DNA of 19,141 bases, taken from NCBI GenBank assembly GCA_019114745.1, contig DXEY01000077.1, forward strand, positions 1 to 19,141. The letters are read 5' to 3'. Shown piece by piece: positions 14,793 to 19,141 of the stretch. The translations under genes were made by a program, and so were the position numbers. A model generated the notes under the pieces. The model did not search any database and was not told where the DNA came from. It saw only the letters and a program-made list of their open reading frames with translations. Each line of letters begins with the position of its first letter. Positions within the stretch are counted from its first letter, which is position 1. The DNA is from Candidatus Mediterraneibacter colneyensis (GTDB taxonomy: Bacteria > Bacillota > Clostridia > Lachnospirales > Lachnospiraceae).

Positions 14793-16040
14793 TTACTTAT
14801 TGTACCCGCTTTTCTCAGATTTTGCAAGATACTGCACAGCAATCCTGTTCTCCGGTTTTGTGTCCACCGCATAGATCACTGCGAGGAACAGCCATTCCAG
14901 CGGCTTCATGAGAATATAGACCAGATCCGCCATATAAGGCGAGTGGATCAGCCTGGCAACAGGAAAGCCGTATGTGTCATAAAAATGCCGGATCCTCCTG
15001 TGGATCTTCGGCATACGTTCCTCTAAGATCTGCTCGAACGCGTTCGCAATGCAGAGCTGCCTGTTGACGATCACAGGATGCCCATGCCTCACTCCCATCC
15101 GGATCGGCTTCACCACCCGTCTGTGACCGCCTGCGGCAACCGTACAGAGATAATGTTCGTCGTAGTACAGATTTTGCGGCGCAGTCTGCTGTGACAGGTT
15201 CCAGTCACTTGTCTCCGTCCATGCCCGGATCGCGCTGTCCGGCTGCTGACCGAATAAAAGCAGGATACATACGATAACTGCCAGAAGAGGCCACATAAGC
15301 AGGAATGCCGCTATCGGCCAGGATGCCGACCGATACAGCCTCTCGTTGAGCCACTGCAGACGTCTGTTCCGGAACGTCCTGACCGTTCCACCCTCTTCTA
15401 AGTCATCCTCCTGTATCCTCTCCCATTCCAGGATCTTCTGACGGATCGTTTTGATCCCGATCAAAATACAGTTTGCCGGAAACAGGCACAGGTAAATATA
15501 GAAGAGATCACGCTGGAAGATCTGTATGATCCAGAGAACACACTGGATCATCCCGAGATACATCGCGGCGATCGCCAGCACCGCGGCCAGAGGCGGAAGT
15601 TTGGAAAGATGCACTGCTGAGAGGAGCAGATAGCCCGCTGCTCCCACTGCGGACAGCACCGCTACGGTGAGCGCCCCTTCCGTCCAGACCGGCGTATGCT
15701 TCTGGGCATTGTAGAGCGTCTCCGTCCAGTCGGAAAATACAATATTGGTAAACGGGATCAAAAGTGCCGAGTACAAACCGCCCAACAGGATCGTAATGAT
15801 CTCAAAATGTTTTCCCTTGCGGATGATACGCTCATCTTTGCATCCGGCAAACAGACAAAACAGGTTGATGGCAGTCAGTACAGCCGGATACACAAGAAAG
15901 CATCCCACCAGCAAAATCAAAAGCACTCCCTCCCCGAAACCGGAAACATGCCCACCGCCCGCAAAAATCCCGGCGGACGCCAATATCATCGAGCACAATA
16001 CAGAGAGCAAAATGCTGTGCCTGATCAGTTTTTCTTTCAT
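14793..16040 (-). CDS. Polytopic membrane protein, DUF6688-like
   Basis: A 415-residue protein with about seven hydrophobic segments: near 5-27, 37-66, 79-101, 121-145, 148-176, 178-196 and 241-264. A charged cytoplasmic loop with an acidic patch (EWERIQEDDLEEGG) lies before the last helix. The C-terminal 150 residues look soluble, with a conserved-looking core: YYDEHYLCTVAAGGHRRVV, NRQLCIANAFEQILEER and HRRIRHFYDTYGFPVARLI. From memory this matches the DUF6688 family, of unknown function; the assignment is tentative. ATG 16040 is preferred over the upstream extension because AGAGGAG lies 6 bases before it. It is the first gene after a good promoter and lies 39 bases before gpmI. The Asn-Arg-Gln plus conserved His/Cys core could suggest an enzyme or binding site, but nothing more can be said. 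Confidence 0.72.
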   Translation of the reverse strand: MKEKLIRHSILLSVLCSMILASAGIFAGGGHVSGFGEGVLLILLVGCFLVYPAVLTAINLFCLFAGCKDERIIRKGKHFEIITILLGGLYSALLIPFTNIVFSDWTETLYNAQKHTPVWTEGALTVAVLSAVGAAGYLLLSAVHLSKLPPLAAVLAIAAMYLGMIQCVLWIIQIFQRDLFYIYLCLFPANCILIGIKTIRQKILEWERIQEDDLEEGGTVRTFRNRRLQWLNERLYRSASWPIAAFLLMWPLLAVIVCILLLFGQQPDSAIRAWTETSDWNLSQQTAPQNLYYDEHYLCTVAAGGHRRVVKPIRMGVRHGHPVIVNRQLCIANAFEQILEERMPKIHRRIRHFYDTYGFPVARLIHSPYMADLVYILMKPLEWLFLAVIYAVDTKPENRIAVQYLAKSEKSGYNK

Positions 16041-16077
16041 AAAAAACTCCTCTCTCCCGCAGGCGTAGTTTGAATAA

Positions 16078-16106
16078 ATAATACATCTGTAGGAAAGAGA
16101 AGTCAA
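16078..16106 (-). promoter_or_regulatory. Promoter of the DUF6688-gpmI operon
   Basis: Minus-strand -35 TTGACT (16101-16106) and -10 TATTAT (16078-16083) are separated by 17 bases. The start point would be near 16071, giving a 30-base leader ending in the AGAGGAG ribosome site. It makes gpmI independent of the upstream gap-pgk-tpiA block. Confidence 0.75.
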
Positions 16107-16132
16107 GCAGCAAAGTTATCATTTAACCCATT

Positions 16133-16380
16133 CTACATATTTTCCCGGAACATCTCCAGTGAATCTGCTTTCGCCGCAAGCCTGACCCATCTGTCCAAAA
16201 TTTCCGGGTCTGACTCATTTTCAATCCTGACAGCCAACTCTTCCGGAAGCGCTCCGAGTTCTTCGAGAAGTGCCATCACCGCAGCAGCCTTGCCCAAATT
16301 GCGTCCTTCTCCTACTCCTGGTACGACGAGGACTATAACAAACCCACCTGGGAAAAATAGCGGTTTTCCCGCCAAACGGC
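16133..16380 (-). pseudogene. C-terminal remnant of an Rpn-type PD-(D/E)XK nuclease/transposase
   Basis: An open stretch ends at 16133. Its last 50 residues (ALLEELGALPEELAVRI, SDPEILDRWVRLAAKADS, LEMFRENM) match the pattern of the C-terminal tail of Rpn/YhgA-like recombination-promoting nucleases: a helix, then a W-x-x-L/A-A-K-A-D-S helix. The nuclease domain with its PD and ExK motifs is absent. The upstream part (FFPGGFVIVLVVPGVGEGR) looks out of place, and the frame runs back into the tpiA terminator without a ribosome site. I read it as a decayed fragment that is not expressed as a protein. The family call rests on pattern memory; a short genuine hypothetical protein is a less likely alternative. 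It lies between tpiA and the DUF6688 promoter and does not break either unit. Confidence 0.55.
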
Positions 16381-16425
16381 AAAAGGCGGACTGCTTTGTG
16401 ATATACACGAAGCAGTCCGCCTTTT
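16381..16425 (-). terminator. Intrinsic terminator after tpiA
   Basis: A perfect 16-bp inverted repeat (16381-16396 with 16410-16425; core GGCGGACTGCTT) has A and T at its ends, giving TTTT after the stem in both directions. The 13-base loop can add a GTG/CAC pair set. It starts 23 bases after the tpiA stop and ends the gap-pgk-tpiA block. Confidence 0.88.
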
Positions 16426-16448
16426 AAATCTTATTCACTCGCAATCAC

Positions 16449-17198
16449 TTATTTGTAGTTTACGATCTTACCGAAGTCAGCCTTGAGGGAAGCTCCTCCT
16501 ACAAGTCCGCCGTCGATGTCAGCCTGTGCGAACAGTTCTGCTGCATTTCCTGCGTTTACAGATCCGCCGTACTGGATGCGGATCGCCTCTGCTGTAGCGT
16601 CATCATATACCTCAGCTACGCACTCACGGATGCCCTTGCACACTTCTTCAGCCTGCTCTGTAGTAGCAGTCTTTCCTGTTCCGATCGCCCAGATCGGCTC
16701 GTAAGCGATAACCATTGTTTTAGCCTGGTCAGCAGTTACATTCTGAAGGCCTACCTTCACCTGCTGGCGGATAAAGTCCATTGTCACGCCCTGCTCTCTC
16801 TGCTCAAGAGTCTCGCCGCAGCACATGATCGGTGTGATACCGTGCTCAAATGCTTTGAGGACTTTCTTATTTACATCCTCGTTTGTCTCACCGAAGTAAT
16901 CTCTTCTCTCAGAATGTCCAAGAACAACGTATTTCACGCCTGCATCAACAAGCATAGCCGGGGAGATCTCGCCTGTGTAAGCTCCGCTCTCCTCAAAATA
17001 CATATTCTCTGCGCCAACCTGGATATTTGTTCCTTTTACTGCCTCAACAACCGGTACGATGTCGATTGCCGGTACGCAGAATACTACGTCAACTTCTTCA
17101 TTTGCTACTAACGGTTTCAGTTCTTCTACAAGAGCAACTGCCTCGCTCGGAGTTTTGTTCATTTTCCAGTTGCCTGCAATAATTTTCTTTCTTGCCAT
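16449..17198 (-). CDS. tpiA: Triosephosphate isomerase
   Basis: Interconverts dihydroxyacetone phosphate and glyceraldehyde 3-phosphate; a cytosolic dimer. The 249-residue TIM barrel starts MARKKIIAGNWKMN with Asn10 and Lys12 in the active site. His95 in VVLGHSERR and catalytic Glu167 in AYEPIWAIGTG are at the canonical places. The mobile loop WAIGTGKTA and phosphate-binding IQYGGSVN and GGLVGGASL are intact. ATG 17198 is chosen because AAGGAG lies 10 bases upstream and it gives the standard N-terminus; the in-frame extension to 17222 would add MRSRRKNK and overlaps the ribosome site. It lies 71 bases after pgk with no terminator or clear promoter between, so it is expected on the pgk transcript. 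Codon use and conservation are typical of a highly expressed gene. Confidence 0.97.
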   Translation of the reverse strand: MARKKIIAGNWKMNKTPSEAVALVEELKPLVANEEVDVVFCVPAIDIVPVVEAVKGTNIQVGAENMYFEESGAYTGEISPAMLVDAGVKYVVLGHSERRDYFGETNEDVNKKVLKAFEHGITPIMCCGETLEQREQGVTMDFIRQQVKVGLQNVTADQAKTMVIAYEPIWAIGTGKTATTEQAEEVCKGIRECVAEVYDDATAEAIRIQYGGSVNAGNAAELFAQADIDGGLVGGASLKADFGKIVNYK

Positions 17199-17269
17199 TT
17201 TATTCTTTCTCCTTGATCTCATTTTCCCTGCCCGCGGTGGGAAAGGGGATGTTCACTTCACTAAGCTTT

Positions 17270-18469
17270 TTACTTATCGTTAGCTGCTGCTACACCCGGC
17301 AGTTCCTTTCCTTCAAGGAACTCAAGGGAAGCGCCGCCGCCTGTTGAGATGTGCGTCATCTTGTCGCCGTAACCAAGCTGGTTTACTGCCGCTGCGGAAT
17401 CACCACCGCCGATGATCGTCACTGCGTCTGTGTTTGCGAGAGCTTCTGCCACTGCCTTTGTTCCGTCAGCAAACTTCGGCATCTCAAAGCATCCCATCGG
17501 TCCGTTCCATACGACAGTCTTAGCTGATTTTACAGCATCTGCATACATTTTTGCCGTCTCCGGTCCGATATCCAGACCCATCCAGCCGTCCGGGATCTCA
17601 GCCTGTGCGACTACCTTTGTATTTGCATCATTTGAGAAAGCGTCTGCCGCGATAGAATCAACAGGAAGAAGAAGTTTTACGCCCTTCTCCTCTGCTTTCT
17701 TGATCATATCAAGCGCGTACTGAAGATAATCTTCCTCAAGGAGGGAATTACCTACGTTTCCGCCCTGTGCCTTTGTGAATGTGTAGCACATTCCGCCGCC
17801 GATAATCAGTGTATCGACTTTCTCAAGCAGGTTGTTGATAACCGAGATCTTACTAGATACTTTAGATCCGCCGAGGATCGCTACAAACGGTCTCTCCGGG
17901 TTCTCTACAGCATTTCCGAGGAAGTCGATCTCTTTCTGCATCAGATAGCCGACAACCGCTGTGTCTACATACTGTGTAACGCCTACGTTTGAGCAGTGAG
18001 CTCTGTGAGCTGTACCAAACGCGTCGTTAACGAATACATCACAGAGTGAAGCAAGCTCTTTTGAGAACGCTTCGCCGTTCTTTGTCTCTTCTGCTCTGTA
18101 GCGTGTATTCTCAAGAAGTACCACGTCTCCGTCGTTCATAGCCTCTACAGCCGCCTTGGCGTTCGGGCCTACAACCTCCGGATCAGCCGCGAATTTCACT
18201 TCCTGTCCGAGCAGTTCGGAAAGTCTTACGGCTACCGGTGCAAGAGACAGCTCCGGTTTCGGCTCTCCCTTCGGTTTTCCGAGGTGTGAGCAGAGGATTA
18301 CCTTTCCGCCGTCAGCGATCAGTTTTTTAATCGTCGGCAGAGCTGCCACGATACGGTTCTCGTCTGTGATCTTTCCGTCCTGGAGCGGTACGTTAAAGTC
18401 ACATCTTACAAGAACTCTTTTCCCTTTTACGTTGATATCATCAACTGATTTTTTGTTAAGTGCTGCCAT
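17270..18469 (-). CDS. pgk: Phosphoglycerate kinase
   Basis: Transfers the acyl phosphate of 1,3-bisphosphoglycerate to ADP, giving 3-phosphoglycerate and ATP. The 399-residue protein has RVLVRCDFNVPL (Asp24, Asn26) and Arg39 for substrate, and SHLGKPKG (61-68). ENTRYR and DAFGTAHRAH complete the basic patch. The C-terminal nucleotide domain has AILGGSKVSSKI, VVWNGPMGCFE and TIIGGGDSAAA. The length is that of bacterial monofunctional PGK; there is no TIM fusion of the kind found in Thermotoga. AGGAGG lies 8 bases before the ATG. The gene follows gap through a 123-base leader containing a strong terminator-like hairpin and no obvious promoter, so its level relative to gap probably depends on read-through. 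tpiA follows 71 bases on. Confidence 0.97.
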   Translation of the reverse strand: MAALNKKSVDDINVKGKRVLVRCDFNVPLQDGKITDENRIVAALPTIKKLIADGGKVILCSHLGKPKGEPKPELSLAPVAVRLSELLGQEVKFAADPEVVGPNAKAAVEAMNDGDVVLLENTRYRAEETKNGEAFSKELASLCDVFVNDAFGTAHRAHCSNVGVTQYVDTAVVGYLMQKEIDFLGNAVENPERPFVAILGGSKVSSKISVINNLLEKVDTLIIGGGMCYTFTKAQGGNVGNSLLEEDYLQYALDMIKKAEEKGVKLLLPVDSIAADAFSNDANTKVVAQAEIPDGWMGLDIGPETAKMYADAVKSAKTVVWNGPMGCFEMPKFADGTKAVAEALANTDAVTIIGGGDSAAAVNQLGYGDKMTHISTGGGASLEFLEGKELPGVAAANDK

Positions 18470-18491
18470 TTCTATAGCCTCCTACATCTTC

Positions 18492-18525
18492 AAAAAAAGG
18501 TCCGGTCCTACAACAAGACCGGACC
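18492..18525 (-). terminator. Intrinsic terminator or attenuator between gap and pgk
   Basis: On the minus strand GGTCCGGTC (18517-18525) pairs with GACCGGACC (18499-18507) across a 9-base loop, followed at once by seven T (18492-18498). It lies between the gap stop (18593) and the pgk start (18469). Only 22 bases separate its T run from pgk, too little for a promoter, so pgk must be reached by read-through or from a start point upstream of the hairpin. Confidence 0.88.
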
Positions 18526-18545
18526 CTATTGTGAGTCAATTATTC

Positions 18546-18589
18546 AGGACATCTTCTCAAGTGCCTGTCCTCATTTTAATGAAAAGGAC
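18546..18589 (-). promoter_or_regulatory. Overlapping alternative hairpins in the gap-pgk leader
   Basis: Two short hairpins share one strand. AGGACA/TGTCCT (18546-18551 with 18566-18571) cannot form together with GTCC/GGAC (18567-18570 with 18586-18589), which is supported by an inner TCATT/AATGA pair. They lie between the gap stop and the terminator at 18492-18525, whose stem also carries GTCC and GGAC. The stems are short, so a regulatory switch is only a possibility. Confidence 0.3.
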
Positions 18590-18592
18590 GAA

Positions 18593-19141
18593 TTAAGCCT
18601 CAAGCAGTTTTCCAAAGTATTTGATTGTTCTTACCATCTGGCTTGTGTAAGAGTTCTCGTTGTCATACCATGAAACAACCTGAACCTCTGTTGTGCCGTC
18701 GCCAGCCGGAAGAGCCATTGTCTGTGTAGCATCGAACAGAGAACCATATGTCATACCTACGATATCGCTGGATACGATCTCGTCTGTGTTGTATCCATAG
18801 GACTCGTTAGCTGCTGCTTTCATAGCTGCGTTGATCTGATCAACTGTAACTTCTCCCTCAACAACTGCTGTCAGGATTGTTGTAGATCCTGTCGGAGTCG
18901 GAACACGCTGAGCGGATCCGATGAGCTTGCCGTTCAGTTCCGGGATAACAAGGCCGATAGCCTTAGCTGCACCTGTGCTGTTCGGTACGATGTTGACAGC
19001 TGCTGCACGTGATCTTCTCAGATCGCCTTTTCTCTGCGGTCCGTCAAGTGTCATCTGATCGCCTGTGTAAGCGTGGATCGTGCACATGATACCAGATTTG
19101 ATCGGTGCAAGATCGTTCAGAGCCTTAGCCATCGGAGCAAG
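18593..19141 (-). CDS. gap: Glyceraldehyde-3-phosphate dehydrogenase, C-terminal part (truncated)
   Basis: The last 182 codons or so of phosphorylating NAD-dependent GAPDH, which makes 1,3-bisphosphoglycerate from glyceraldehyde 3-phosphate. The window ends within the coding sequence: the first residues seen are LAPMAKALND, which directly follow the catalytic cysteine (TTNC) in the family, so that cysteine lies just outside. Present are the catalytic His in CTIHAYTGDQ, the substrate-binding region with NIVPNSTGAAKAIG, IPELNGKLIGSAQRVPTPTGS, and the C-terminal SWYDNENSYTSQMVRTIKYF. This catalytic domain is complete at its C-terminus (KLLEA, stop at 18593). It is the first gene of the gap-pgk-tpiA order; promoter and N-terminal Rossmann domain are off the window. 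Confidence 0.97.
   Translation of the reverse strand, partial: LAPMAKALNDLAPIKSGIMCTIHAYTGDQMTLDGPQRKGDLRRSRAAAVNIVPNSTGAAKAIGLVIPELNGKLIGSAQRVPTPTGSTTILTAVVEGEVTVDQINAAMKAAANESYGYNTDEIVSSDIVGMTYGSLFDATQTMALPAGDGTTEVQVVSWYDNENSYTSQMVRTIKYFGKLLEA

Overview
The window looks like chromosomal DNA of a Gram-positive, low-to-mid G+C anaerobe of the Clostridia, most probably a Lachnospiraceae gut commensal. Reasons: clostridial-type lower-glycolysis genes grouped together, a stand-alone 1415-residue acyl-CoA dehydratase activase-like ATPase, AGGAGG-type ribosome binding sites, sigma-A promoters with TGn extended -10 boxes, and sortase-anchored surface proteins. The genus cannot be fixed from the sequence alone. 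All genes but one lie on the minus strand, so transcription mostly runs from high to low coordinates.

Right part (19141 down to about 11600, minus strand): lower glycolysis. In order of transcription these are the 3' end of gap (cut by the window edge), an intercistronic leader with a strong intrinsic terminator, pgk, tpiA and its terminator, then a short decayed fragment of an Rpn-type PD-(D/E)XK nuclease/transposase. Next come a clear promoter, a multi-spanning membrane protein of DUF6688 type, gpmI, a hairpin, greA, a HAD phosphatase and a small two-helix membrane protein. This last group ends at a bidirectional terminator (11569-11602) shared with the convergent gene.

Centre (7304-11551, plus strand): a single very large gene with two ASKHA (BcrAD/BadFG) ATPase modules followed by a cysteine-rich DUF2229/HgdB-like region. 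It is divergently transcribed from an operon of an inactive-looking rhomboid with a C-terminal zinc ribbon, pyk (pyruvate kinase) and a lysA-type decarboxylase. The 282-bp divergent region holds a good promoter in each direction, and the same ACAATTGT palindrome overlaps both.

Left part (3406 down to 1, minus strand): tRNA-Leu(CAA) with its own promoter and terminator, then two secreted surface proteins. One is a glucosaminidase-like enzyme with a repetitive acidic linker and an LPXTG-like APQTGD anchor. The other is truncated by the window edge and may be a beta-helix surface protein. Both use TTG starts and TGn-extended promoters.

Five glycolytic enzymes (GAPDH, PGK, TPI, cofactor-independent PGM, PK) are encoded here in two transcription blocks; enolase is not in the window. 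Most of the window is housekeeping. The least explained parts are the pseudo-rhomboid/zinc-ribbon protein beside pyk, the DUF6688 membrane protein beside gpmI, the large activase with no dehydratase partner nearby, and the structured gap-pgk leader.
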